Assembly (NCBI GenBank): GCA_902560625.1
Contig: CACEMD010000001.1
Coordinates: forward strand, 62,001 to 126,000
Reading direction: 5' to 3'
DNA from: an uncultured Pelagibacteraceae bacterium
Lineage (GTDB): Bacteria > Pseudomonadota > Alphaproteobacteria > Pelagibacterales > Pelagibacteraceae
Length of the DNA: 64,000 bases
The translations under genes and the position numbers were made by a program. Below the pieces are notes generated by a model that was not told the DNA's origin, did no database searches, and was given only the letters and a program-made list of their open reading frames with translations. Shown here one piece after another: positions 9,781-18,088 of the stretch. Position 1 is the first letter of the stretch, and each line of letters starts with the position of its first letter.

Positions 9781-9809
9781 AAAAGGGCGCATAAAATTTA
9801 TACGCCCTT
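9781..9809 (-). terminator. Hairpin with short U tract between two small membrane genes
   Basis: Inverted repeat with arms AAGGGCG (9783-9789) and CGCCCTT (9803-9809), extended inward by a few A-T pairs after one mismatch. Read on the minus strand it is followed by five T. It sits between the stop of the 73-residue gene and the ATG of the 53-residue gene, so it could terminate or attenuate the amt transcript. The U tract is short, so partial readthrough is plausible. Confidence 0.65.
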
Positions 9810-9820
9810 AATTTCAATTA

Positions 9821-10042
9821 TTACCCATCGGTAACATTATTTTTCCAGTCATTAGATCCGTGTCTTTTTCTAGCAAGTTTTTCAAGTTTTTCAGTTTCTT
9901 GTCTTGCAGATATCACAGTCCATCCTATCCAAATGACAAAGGCTATTAGAACTAGAATACCTTCTGTTCCAACTCCTGGATAAACAGCGCCCTGTACTTT
10001 TTCAGCACTTAAGTGCTCTATCCAATTTGTTACTGTCGCCAT
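9821..10042 (-). CDS. Small single-pass membrane protein downstream of amt, 73 aa
   Basis: 73 residues with one hydrophobic helix at about residues 26-45 (TEGILVLIAFVIWIGWTVIS), followed by a basic, helical cytoplasmic tail (EKLEKLARKRHG). The gene begins 11 bases after amt ends, with an AGGAGG-type ribosome site (AAAGGAGG upstream of the ATG), and is surely cotranscribed with it. No known domain is recognised. The position taken by the PII gene glnK in other amt operons is occupied by this protein, which suggests a role in transporter assembly or control, but this is only inference from position. Confidence 0.8.
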   Translation of the reverse strand: MATVTNWIEHLSAEKVQGAVYPGVGTEGILVLIAFVIWIGWTVISARQETEKLEKLARKRHGSNDWKNNVTDG

Positions 10043-10053
10043 ATTATCCTCCT

Positions 10054-11454
10054 TTACCTACTGGCCGAGGCAACTGATTTTTCATCTTCTTTAGCAGCCT
10101 CCATTATTTCATAGTCAAGTCCAGCTAATTCTACTTCACGAGGTATTCTTAGCTTACCCATTCCGTGAAGAACTTTAGCTAATATCCAACCAGGGATAAA
10201 ACCAAGAACTACAAACATTATTAATGCACCTATAAACATTCCTAAAGGATTGATAGCCGCATAATTTGAACCATCCCACATAGCTCCAACACTATAACCA
10301 GATGAAGGATATCCATTAAGAACAAATCCACAGATTACTAAACCTGCAAATCCAGCATAACCGTGCACAGCTACCGCACCAACAGCATCATCAATTTTGA
10401 ACTTACGTTCAACCCAATAATGTAATTTATATGCAATAACCACACCAATCATACCAATGATCATTGATTGAATTGGATGATATAAATCATTACCTGCAGA
10501 AGCACATATAATGCCTGCTAGTCCTGATGAATAAGTCCAGAAAGGATCACCTCTAGATATAACATAACCAGCTAACAATCCTCCAGATAAAGACATCAAG
10601 AAGTTCATTGTAATACCACTTAATGTAGTAGGAGTTACATATATATTTGTTGCAGTAAAGTAAGTTACACCTTCCATTCCATACTCTGGTCCAAGATTAA
10701 ATATTGGTATATTACAAGCAGCATAAAATCCCCAGAAACCTGTATAAATTAGAAACAGTCCAATTGTTACTAACCATGGGTTTCTTGGTCCAATATTTCT
10801 AGGTTCACCAGATGAGGAAAACTTTCCAATTCTTGGTCCTAAAACAGCTAAAACACCTAATGCAAATCCACCAGCTACTGCATGAATTACACCAGATGCA
10901 TATGCATCATGATATCCAAGTATTTTCAGCATCCAACCATCAAAGTGCCATCCCCATGCAGCGTCTATTGTCCAGAAAACTGATCCAATAGCAATTGCAA
11001 GAATTCCAAAAGCAAATGTTGTGATTCTTTCTATTATAGCACCTGATACAATTGAAGCTGCTGTCCATGAAAATAATAAAAATGCTGCCCAAAATACTCC
11101 ACTTATATGGTCACCTAAGTTAACAGCCATAAGATCGCTGGTAGGAACATACCACTTAGCACTAAAAGTAGACTCATCTGTAATTAATGCTGCACTTTCA
11201 TTCATTATTGATGGTGCAAGTCCTGGTCCTGTTGGAAAAGCCCAATAAATCCACCAACCAAACAGAAACCATGTTACTGTTACTAGGGGTATCAGCATAG
11301 TATTTTTCATTAAAGTATGCTGATGGTGTTTGTATCGGGAAGCTCCAACTTCATACATACAGAATCCAACATGGATCAAAAACATCAGTACTACAGTGAT
11401 CCAATAATAAAATTCTGTGAATATGGTCGTCAATGCACCTAGTTCGTCAGTCAT
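10054..11454 (-). CDS. amt: Ammonium/methylammonium transporter Amt
   Basis: 466-residue inner-membrane Amt/MEP/Rh channel with about eleven hydrophobic helices. The twin pore histidines are visible in the segments GVIHAVAGGFALG and AVAVHGYAGFAG. Length is normal. Unlike E. coli AmtB there is no obvious cleavable signal peptide; the N-terminus runs straight into the first helix. A good ribosome site (AGGAGG) precedes the ATG. It lies within the methylamine-nitrogen block between the MgsABC-like genes and the GmaS-like gene, so import of ammonium or methylammonium, or recapture of ammonia released by the pathway, is plausible. No glnK is adjacent. Confidence 0.95.
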   Translation of the reverse strand: MTDELGALTTIFTEFYYWITVVLMFLIHVGFCMYEVGASRYKHHQHTLMKNTMLIPLVTVTWFLFGWWIYWAFPTGPGLAPSIMNESAALITDESTFSAKWYVPTSDLMAVNLGDHISGVFWAAFLLFSWTAASIVSGAIIERITTFAFGILAIAIGSVFWTIDAAWGWHFDGWMLKILGYHDAYASGVIHAVAGGFALGVLAVLGPRIGKFSSSGEPRNIGPRNPWLVTIGLFLIYTGFWGFYAACNIPIFNLGPEYGMEGVTYFTATNIYVTPTTLSGITMNFLMSLSGGLLAGYVISRGDPFWTYSSGLAGIICASAGNDLYHPIQSMIIGMIGVVIAYKLHYWVERKFKIDDAVGAVAVHGYAGFAGLVICGFVLNGYPSSGYSVGAMWDGSNYAAINPLGMFIGALIMFVVLGFIPGWILAKVLHGMGKLRIPREVELAGLDYEIMEAAKEDEKSVASASR

Positions 11455-11483
11455 TTCAAACCTCCTTTTGATTTAACAATTAA

Positions 11484-11514
11484 ATTATATTAATAAATCG
11501 GTATCTTAGTACAA
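11484..11514 (-). promoter_or_regulatory. Candidate sigma-70-type promoter for amt
   Basis: On the minus strand TTGTAC (11514-11509) and a perfect TATAAT (11489-11484) are separated by 19 bases, about 30 bases upstream of the amt start codon. The spacing is slightly long, so the minus-10 element is the stronger part. It would make amt and the small genes partly independent of the upstream Mgs genes. Confidence 0.45.
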
Positions 11515-11587
11515 TGATAAAAAACCTGCTTTGATAGGCAAATTTATAAATAAAAATCAACCTAGGGTAGATATTTTTTTTTGATTC

Positions 11588-11995
11588 TTAAAATTTTCTG
11601 TAAGCTTTTTTTAAATCAACTAAAGGATGGTTTGGAGACATTTGAAATTTTACTAAAAGTTCTCTAGCTATCATATCTCTATCTTGTTGATTATTTGGTA
11701 GTTTTATTTTCTTTGGTATTGTAACCCAACCATTGGCATTTCTATCAAACACAGCAGGTCTATCTTCTTCATAACCCATATGTACATCTTCTAACCAATT
11801 TAAATCATCCCATCCCATTGCTTCAATATATTTTTTTAAAAACGGTGTTATTCTTGAATAATCTGGAAGTAAGTTAACATCGTATCTATAACCAATTGTC
11901 TGCCCTATCATTTTTTCTCTAGCAGACTCTTTTTTCTTTCCTAACTGACCTTTTGTTTCTTTATTTTTTTTCTTTTTATTTTTTTTCTTACTCAT
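11588..11995 (-). CDS. Hypothetical protein, 135 aa, in the methylamine cluster
   Basis: 135 residues beginning with an extremely lysine-rich tract (residues 2-22) and then a compact globular part with MIGQTIGYRYDVNLLPDYSRITPFLKK and EAMGWDDLNWLEDVHMG. No membrane segment or signal peptide. It starts 3 bases after the FMN-subunit gene of the MgsABC-like synthase and precedes amt, so cotranscription is nearly certain. I do not recognise a family. The basic head could bind nucleic acid or an acidic partner; an accessory subunit of the synthase is the simplest guess from position, without motif support. Confidence 0.75.
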   Translation of the reverse strand: MSKKKNKKKKNKETKGQLGKKKESAREKMIGQTIGYRYDVNLLPDYSRITPFLKKYIEAMGWDDLNWLEDVHMGYEEDRPAVFDRNANGWVTIPKKIKLPNNQQDRDMIARELLVKFQMSPNHPLVDLKKAYRKF

Positions 11996-11998
11996 AGA

Positions 11999-13393
11999 TT
12001 AAATCTTATGATAGTCATCAACACCAACAGTGTGATTTGTTCCAGATAAAGGAACTTTTGCTAGCGCAGATGCTTCCATTGTTAATGCAGCCATATCCTC
12101 TGGTTCTAACGAATGAATATTAGTTTTTCCACATGCTCTAGCTAGTAGCTGAGCCTCAAGAGTCATTGTATGTAAATAATTATAAACTCTTAAAGCCGCT
12201 TCATCAGGATTTAGTCTTTTTCTTAGTTTTGGATCTTGTGTTGCAACACCAACTGGACAACGACCTGTATGACAGTGGTAACAGTGACCTGCTGGTACAC
12301 CCATTTCCTTTTCAAAATTTGACTCTGGAATTTCTTTATTACAATTTAGAGCAATCATAGCTCCTGTTCCAATTGCAATTGCGTCTGCCCCTAGTGCAAG
12401 AGCTTTTGCCATATCAGCACCGTCTCTGACTCCACCAGCATAAATAAGTGTTACTTTTCCAGTTTGACCAACATCATCTAATGCTCTTCTCGCCTCTCTT
12501 ATTGCAGCAATACCAGGAATACCAGTATTAGCAGCAGCAATATGGGGACCTGCACCAGTAGATCCTTCCATCCCATCTAAATATATGGAATCTGGATCAC
12601 ATTTTGCAGCCATTCTAACATCGTCATAAACCTTTGCGGCTCCAAGTTTTAATTGTATAGGCACTTTATTTTTTGTTAATTCTCTTAACTCCTGAACTTT
12701 TAATGCTAAGTCGTCTGGACCCAACCAGTCAGGATGTCTTGCTGGAGATCTTTGATCAATACCTGCGGGCAACGATCTCATTTCAGCAACTTGATCTGTT
12801 ACTTTTTGGCCCATTAAATGACCACCCATTCCTACTTTTTGACCTTGTCCAATAAATACTTCTATACCATCAGCAAGTTGAGCATGATGAGGATTAAAAC
12901 CATATCTAGATTGAATACATTGATAGTACCATTTTTCAGAATATCTTCTTTCGTCAGGTATCATTCCACCTTCACCCGAGCATGTTGCGCTTCCAGCCAT
13001 AGTAGCACCTCTAGCTAAAGCTGTTTTAGCTTCATAAGATAGAGCTCCAAAACTCATTCCAGTAATGTAAACTGGTATGTCTAATTCTACAGGATTTTCA
13101 CATCTTGGTCCTATTATAGTTTTAGTCTCACATTTCTCTCTGTATCCTTCAATTACAAATCTTGTAAGAGTTCCTGGCAAAAAAACTAAATCATCGAATG
13201 TTGGAATTTTTTTCATTAATGCCATGCCACGCATTCTATATCTACCAAGTTGGGCTTTGATATGAATATCGTCTATAACTTCAGGTGTAAAAATTGCATT
13301 GTAACCTAATAAACTTTTATTTCTTTTTGAAAATTCGGTTTTTCCATTTCCATTAGAGTGTCCGTTCAATTTTCCATTTTTCTTTTTTGCCAT
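11999..13393 (-). CDS. mgsC: Glutamate synthase-like FMN/Fe-S subunit (N-methylglutamate synthase MgsC-like)
   Basis: 464 residues matching the FMN-binding synthase domain of glutamate synthase as a separate subunit. The TIM-barrel core has GMSFGALSYEA, SGEGGMIPDE, QLKLGAAKVYDD and the phosphate-binding YAGGVRDGADMAKALALGADAIAIGT. The cysteine cluster CYHCHTGRCPVGVATQDP ligates an Fe-S centre. With the amidotransferase and GXGXG subunits upstream it forms a split synthase. In methylotrophs such a trio makes N-methylglutamate from glutamate and methylamine donated by gamma-glutamylmethylamide. The GlxD name is used for the same family. The N-terminus is lysine/asparagine-rich. The previous gene overlaps it by one base. 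Confidence 0.85.
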   Translation of the reverse strand: MAKKKNGKLNGHSNGNGKTEFSKRNKSLLGYNAIFTPEVIDDIHIKAQLGRYRMRGMALMKKIPTFDDLVFLPGTLTRFVIEGYREKCETKTIIGPRCENPVELDIPVYITGMSFGALSYEAKTALARGATMAGSATCSGEGGMIPDERRYSEKWYYQCIQSRYGFNPHHAQLADGIEVFIGQGQKVGMGGHLMGQKVTDQVAEMRSLPAGIDQRSPARHPDWLGPDDLALKVQELRELTKNKVPIQLKLGAAKVYDDVRMAAKCDPDSIYLDGMEGSTGAGPHIAAANTGIPGIAAIREARRALDDVGQTGKVTLIYAGGVRDGADMAKALALGADAIAIGTGAMIALNCNKEIPESNFEKEMGVPAGHCYHCHTGRCPVGVATQDPKLRKRLNPDEAALRVYNYLHTMTLEAQLLARACGKTNIHSLEPEDMAALTMEASALAKVPLSGTNHTVGVDDYHKI

Positions 13394-14247
13394 TATATAG
13401 CTCCTTTTTTTTCTGTTGGTTCTAATGCGTCATAATTCCAAAGTTTTTTACCAGCAACAACTTTAGTCATTTTAGAAACATCAAAATTGTCTCCGATCTC
13501 TGCTACATTAAGTTTTCTATTAAGCCAATCTATATCACTTTTTGTCATATGCGACTCCACTGCATCACTTCCAAAAGAACCAATCTTTCCACCAACGTAT
13601 ATAGTTCCATCATACATAGAGTCTCCTAGATTAATTCCCACATCTCCTAAAATAATTATTCTACCTCTCTGCATCATAAATCCTGTGAAAGCACCTGCAT
13701 CTCCACCAACAACTATTGTTCCACCTTTTTGGTCAATTCCTGTTCTTGCACCAACACTCCCTTTACAAATTAAATCTCCACCTCTTAGAGCTGCTCCAAA
13801 GCACGATCCTGCATTTTTTTCAATTACAACTTTACCAGCCATCATATTTTCAGCACACGACCATCCAACTCGTCCATTAACTCTTACTGTTGGTCCATCA
13901 ATTGAACCAATTCCAAAGTATCCTAAACTTCCTTCAAAAATTAAATTTAATTTATTTAATATTCCAACTCCTAAACTGTGTTTACCTTGTGGATTTTTAA
14001 TGACTATAGTTCCATATCCTTGACTCATTAACTCATCAATTTTTTTGTTTGCTTCCTTACAGTCCATATTCATTACATCTAAATTAGTTCTTTTATTAAA
14101 ATCTACATCATAGGTTCCCCAATAATAGAAATTTTCCGCCTCATCTGGATTAAAAAATTTTTGCTGAGTTTTACCCTTAAGTACCTCAGTATGAAGACCC
14201 ATCGATTGGGCTTTAGTTTTCTTTTCTTCTGTTTTTATATTTGCCAT
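13393..14247 (-). CDS. mgsB: GXGXG-domain subunit of glutamate synthase-like enzyme (MgsB-like)
   Basis: 284 residues corresponding to the C-terminal beta-helix (GXGXG) domain of the large glutamate synthase subunit. Repeated glycine motifs occur about every 20 residues in the middle, for example GSVGARTG, GGDAGAFTG, GDVGINLGDS and GGKIGSFGS. This domain shapes the interdomain contact between the amidotransferase and FMN parts. It overlaps the MgsA-like gene by 13 bases and the MgsC-like gene by one base, which supports translational coupling of a stoichiometric complex. On its own it has no catalytic residues. GlxC is the equivalent older name. Confidence 0.85.
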   Translation of the reverse strand: MANIKTEEKKTKAQSMGLHTEVLKGKTQQKFFNPDEAENFYYWGTYDVDFNKRTNLDVMNMDCKEANKKIDELMSQGYGTIVIKNPQGKHSLGVGILNKLNLIFEGSLGYFGIGSIDGPTVRVNGRVGWSCAENMMAGKVVIEKNAGSCFGAALRGGDLICKGSVGARTGIDQKGGTIVVGGDAGAFTGFMMQRGRIIILGDVGINLGDSMYDGTIYVGGKIGSFGSDAVESHMTKSDIDWLNRKLNVAEIGDNFDVSKMTKVVAGKKLWNYDALEPTEKKGAI

Positions 14248-15176
14248 ACTTTAACTTCTCCATCAAATGGGTCATATGTATCAATTTCTTGAGGAAGTAT
14301 TGACCTAATTGCAATTTCCTCTGAACCCATCGCTACTAAATCGTCTGACTCATATAATACCAGTGGTTTTGCCGCCATTGTATCTTTTGCCATACCCAAA
14401 GAGTCTTTCGTTGCAACAAAATAAGTAAAAACTCCATCTAAACCGCTCAATGAATCTTTCATACCCTCTTCTAATGTAGCTCCATTCCTCATTTTTTCTG
14501 CTAGGTAAACTGCTATAAGTTCTGAATCACACTCAGACATAAATCTCATACCTTTATTTTCAAGCACTCTTCTATTATTCCAATAATTCGTTAATTGTCC
14601 ATTGTGTACCACAGATACATCGCTAAATGGATATCCCCAAAAAGGATGTGCCGATTTAATATCTACACCTGACTCTGTTGCCATCCTTGCGTGGCCTATT
14701 GCATGAGTTCCTTTTAAATCTCCTAATCCATATCGCTCTGAAACTACTTTAGCATCACCTAAATCTTTAATTAATTCAAGAGATTTACCAATTGAGAGTA
14801 TTTCAACGTTTTCAATGCTTTCAATTTTTTTTGAGAATTCCATTAAATCTTTATCGTATTCCATTTCATATCTAAAAGAGTATGGAGTAAGTCTATCTTC
14901 CTTTATAATTTTTGCTCCAAGTGTGTTAAGCATTTGATCAACTAGTTTTTTTCTTTCATCGTAAACGCTAGCATCTTCATTAACAGAACTACTACCTTCA
15001 CCGACGTTTTCTCCTACTTTAAATCTAAGAATAAAATTTTTTCCATCATTGTCTGCATAAAGAGCATAACCTGTCGAGTCTGGACCTCTGTGCTTCAACG
15101 CTTGCAACATTTGTTGCAATTCTGATCCAACATTTGAAGTTTTTCCTCTATGTATTAATCCCGCAATTCCGCACAT
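14235..15176 (-). CDS. mgsA: Class II glutamine amidotransferase subunit (MgsA-like)
   Basis: 313 residues of Ntn-type class II amidotransferase. The nucleophile is Cys2 (MCGIAGLIHRG), and the partner motifs KHRGPDSTG, GHARMATES, VVHNGQLTN and SECDSELIAVY are present. It would hydrolyse the amide of glutamine or of gamma-glutamylmethylamide and pass the released amine to the synthase site. The N-methionine followed directly by Cys fixes the start codon. It is the first gene of the split MgsABC/GlxBCD set and lies 26 bases after the large GS-like gene, indicating one operon. Confidence 0.85.
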   Translation of the reverse strand: MCGIAGLIHRGKTSNVGSELQQMLQALKHRGPDSTGYALYADNDGKNFILRFKVGENVGEGSSSVNEDASVYDERKKLVDQMLNTLGAKIIKEDRLTPYSFRYEMEYDKDLMEFSKKIESIENVEILSIGKSLELIKDLGDAKVVSERYGLGDLKGTHAIGHARMATESGVDIKSAHPFWGYPFSDVSVVHNGQLTNYWNNRRVLENKGMRFMSECDSELIAVYLAEKMRNGATLEEGMKDSLSGLDGVFTYFVATKDSLGMAKDTMAAKPLVLYESDDLVAMGSEEIAIRSILPQEIDTYDPFDGEVKVWQI

Positions 15177-15202
15177 AATAATTTAACCCTATAATAAAAA
15201 AA

Positions 15203-16672
15203 CTAAGGAAGGCAATCTAAATAAGTATCAAGATCCCACTGTGTCGTCGCTCCTAAGAATTTTTCCCACTCATCATTTTTATACCAATGAAATACTTTAT
15301 ACATCTCATCAGGCATTGATGATTTTATTATCTCGTCCTCGGCCAGTCTATCCAAAGCTTCTCCTAAACTTAATGGTAGCTTCTTAACATCTTTGCCTGC
15401 TTTTTTAGCTTCATACATACTTCTAGATTCAGGTTTAGATGGTTTTAGATTTTTTGATATACCATGGTCACATGCTTTTAATAAAGCTGCACCTAATAGA
15501 TATGGATTGTGCATTGAGTCAACTGATCTGTACTCGAATCTACCAGGAGCTGATACTCTTAAACCACATGTTCTGTTTTGATATCCCCAATCAGCATAAA
15601 CTGGAGCCCAAAAACCTTGATCCCAAAGTCTTCTATAAGAATTTACTGTTGATGATCCTAAAGCAGTCAGAGCAGGTAAGTGTTCCATAATTCCGGCAAT
15701 AGATTGCAAACCAACTTTACCTGGTAGCTGCATATCTTTAGTATCAGGCATAAAAGTATTTGTTCCTCCTTGAACGTAACCGAATACTTCCTCTACACCG
15801 GGCAATTTTTTATGACCTAATTTGTTTGTCACGACTTTTCCACCCTTCCATAAAGACATATTTGTATGACAGCCACTCGCTGATACACCCATAAAGGGTT
15901 TTGTCATAAAGCAAGCAATTAAATTGTGCTCTCTTGCTACTTGAGCACATATTTGTCTGTAAGTAGAAAGTCTATCTGCATTTCTTAAAACATTGTCATA
16001 TGTCCAGTTTAATTCTAACTGTCCTGGAGCATCTTCATGATCTCCTTGAATCATATCTAAGCCCATTGCAGAAGCATATTCAATTACTTTCATAAATACA
16101 GGCCTCAAAGATTCAAATTGATCAATGTGATAACAGTATGGTTTTGAAAAGCCTGAACCAGTAGGAGTTCCATCCGGGTTTTTTGTTAACCACATCATTT
16201 CAGGTTCTGTTCCAACTCTTAATTCAAGTCCGTGTTTTTTCTTAAATTCATCCATAAAAATTCTTAAGTTACCTCTACAGTCAGAAGTTAAATGACCACC
16301 AGGATTTTCTCTTTCTTCTCTATTTCTAAAACATGTTACAAAAACTCTTCCAATTCTTTTATCCCAAGGTAATTGACAGAAAGTTTCAGGGTCAGGTATA
16401 CCAACAAGCTCCATAGCCTCTGGTCCATACCCAATATAATTTTTATGTCTGTCTACAAATAAGTTAGCGGTAGATCCGTAAACTAACTGAAAACCCTTTT
16501 CAGCAGTTCTTTCCCAATGATCAGCAGGTATTCCTTTTCCAACAACTCTTCCTGTTACCGAAATAAATTGGTAATAAATATAAGTTATTCCTAACTCATT
16601 AATTTTTTCTCTTACTTTTTTTACTAAACTTGCTCTACCTGGTTGATTTACATGTTTTTCGAGATCAGTCAT
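15203..16672 (-). CDS. Second glutamine synthetase-like enzyme (GlnA/GlnT-type)
   Basis: 489-residue glutamine synthetase-fold protein, longer than and clearly different from the GmaS-like protein in the same cluster. Motifs include the glutamate pair in GTEPEMMWL, GDHEDAPGQLELNW, SGCHTNMSLW and NRTCGLRVSAPGRFEYRSVDSMHNPYL. It has HEDAPGQL where the GmaS-like protein has HEDANGQF. It is the gene immediately before the MgsABC-like trio, so it may be the one that feeds gamma-glutamylated amine to it, or a ligase for another amine. Which of the two is the true GmaS cannot be settled from sequence alone. A GGGGG-type ribosome site precedes the start. Confidence 0.8.
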   Translation of the reverse strand: MTDLEKHVNQPGRASLVKKVREKINELGITYIYYQFISVTGRVVGKGIPADHWERTAEKGFQLVYGSTANLFVDRHKNYIGYGPEAMELVGIPDPETFCQLPWDKRIGRVFVTCFRNREERENPGGHLTSDCRGNLRIFMDEFKKKHGLELRVGTEPEMMWLTKNPDGTPTGSGFSKPYCYHIDQFESLRPVFMKVIEYASAMGLDMIQGDHEDAPGQLELNWTYDNVLRNADRLSTYRQICAQVAREHNLIACFMTKPFMGVSASGCHTNMSLWKGGKVVTNKLGHKKLPGVEEVFGYVQGGTNTFMPDTKDMQLPGKVGLQSIAGIMEHLPALTALGSSTVNSYRRLWDQGFWAPVYADWGYQNRTCGLRVSAPGRFEYRSVDSMHNPYLLGAALLKACDHGISKNLKPSKPESRSMYEAKKAGKDVKKLPLSLGEALDRLAEDEIIKSSMPDEMYKVFHWYKNDEWEKFLGATTQWDLDTYLDCLP

Positions 16673-16738
16673 TTTCCCCCTTAGAATTTTATGTTTAAAA
16701 AGGTAACTGAAAAAAAATTATCTGTCTAGCTAGATTAA

Positions 16739-18088
16739 TTAACTCCAAGGGAACGGGCTATTAGAAGTAGGGTGAAGATCACCTTTCTCGTACCGGTTGA
16801 ATCTAAATGGTTTTAATAACTCACTTTCGTTTCCAAGAATTTCATCTGCCACAAGTTTTCCAACTCCCATCATTTTATATCCGTGATTAGAGTCTGCTAT
16901 TATATAAACATTTTCACAAAACTTATCAAAAACTGGAAAGCTATCTGGAGTAAAACATCCTAAACCACCTGATGGTCCTTGCTTATATTGATTTGACTTA
17001 CCTTCAAATCTTTTTTGACAATGTGCTAATGCTGAAGACCACATATGTGCAAAATCATCTGTAGTTTGATAATCTTTTGAAGCTAATCCGTAAGGATCAA
17101 CTTTTACATCTTCAACCTTATCATTGACTTTAAAAGGAGCAGCTCCTCCTTGAATACCTAACTTTTCACAAACATCTGGTTTATAATATATTCCCCACAT
17201 TTTGTCTGTTATTAAAGATTTATCTCTATCTGAATATAATGGTTCATCACTATCAACATGTATCAATGGAGGCATTTTTCCATCATCTGTTTTTAAAAAA
17301 CCATCTCCCACATTCATGACACCTTCTTGTAAGAACCAATATTTCCACATATTTTGATTATCTTTTGTTTCTCCATTGTATTTAATAGATATTTTTTTCG
17401 GTAACTCTAACATTTCCCAAAACTTATAAACCCATGGTCCAACAGCTACTATTACTTGCTCACATTCAACTGTTCCTAAATTAGTTTCAACTCCAGTTAC
17501 TGCCTTGCTATTACTCCCTTTTTTGAAACCAGTTACCTCAACACCACTAATAATATTTGCCCCTTGATTTAATGCTTTTTTTCCACATGCATTTATCGCT
17601 ATTTTATTTGGTGAATATCCACCTTGTTTCTCATGTAAAATACTTGTTATCCCTTTTGCCTGCCAGTCGCTAAACATATTTTTCATATAATTAAAACATT
17701 TCTCTTCACCCTCAATAAATTCAGAATTATAACCAATTTTTTGTTGTTGCTCATAAACAGAGTTCATATCTTTTCTCATAGACTCGGTGTTAATTTGCAT
17801 AAAACCGACTGAGTGATAATTAAACTCGTCTGCATCATGTTCCCACATCTCAACACTGTGAGCCATTAACTCTCTCATTGCAGGCTGAAAATAATTGTTT
17901 CTTACAACTCCACATGCAATACCACTTGCACCAGCTGCTATACCAGTTTTATCTAGCACTACTATATCGTTCTCTTTTATAGTTTGACCTTTAGCTTTTA
18001 ATTTTTCTCCTAAATTCCATGCTGTACTTAGACCATGAATTCCTGCTCCTATAATTACGTATTTAGCTTTTTGCGGAATTTTACTCAT
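16739..18088 (-). CDS. FAD-dependent amine oxidoreductase (DAO family, SoxB-like)
   Basis: 449 residues of the D-amino-acid oxidase/sarcosine oxidase superfamily. The Rossmann dinucleotide motif is VIIGAGIHGLSTAWNLG at residues 11-27, and the C-terminal FAD segment includes GPSGGLGCFTPDSFPVFD and SNHGYKMMGVGKLVADEIL. The gene overlaps the tdm stop by 4 bases and is therefore very likely coupled to TMAO demethylation. No SoxADG-type partners are adjacent, so it may act alone. A secondary amine such as dimethylamine or an N-methyl amino acid is a reasonable substrate class given the context, but this is inference. Confidence 0.8.
   Translation of the reverse strand: MSKIPQKAKYVIIGAGIHGLSTAWNLGEKLKAKGQTIKENDIVVLDKTGIAAGASGIACGVVRNNYFQPAMRELMAHSVEMWEHDADEFNYHSVGFMQINTESMRKDMNSVYEQQQKIGYNSEFIEGEEKCFNYMKNMFSDWQAKGITSILHEKQGGYSPNKIAINACGKKALNQGANIISGVEVTGFKKGSNSKAVTGVETNLGTVECEQVIVAVGPWVYKFWEMLELPKKISIKYNGETKDNQNMWKYWFLQEGVMNVGDGFLKTDDGKMPPLIHVDSDEPLYSDRDKSLITDKMWGIYYKPDVCEKLGIQGGAAPFKVNDKVEDVKVDPYGLASKDYQTTDDFAHMWSSALAHCQKRFEGKSNQYKQGPSGGLGCFTPDSFPVFDKFCENVYIIADSNHGYKMMGVGKLVADEILGNESELLKPFRFNRYEKGDLHPTSNSPFPWS

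Noticed and set aside
13487-14023. A 178-codon open frame on the plus strand opposite the MgsB-like gene
   Set aside because: It lies wholly antisense to a well-conserved glycine-rich gene and its translation is a Pro/Ser/Ile-rich mirror of the GXGXG repeats, a typical codon-bias artefact in AT-rich DNA.
16673-16738. A terminator in the gap between the large GS-like gene and the FAD oxidoreductase gene
   Set aside because: There is a short palindrome (16725-16734) and a T-rich run on the minus strand, but the stem is only four pairs with no loop, so a functional terminator is unlikely.
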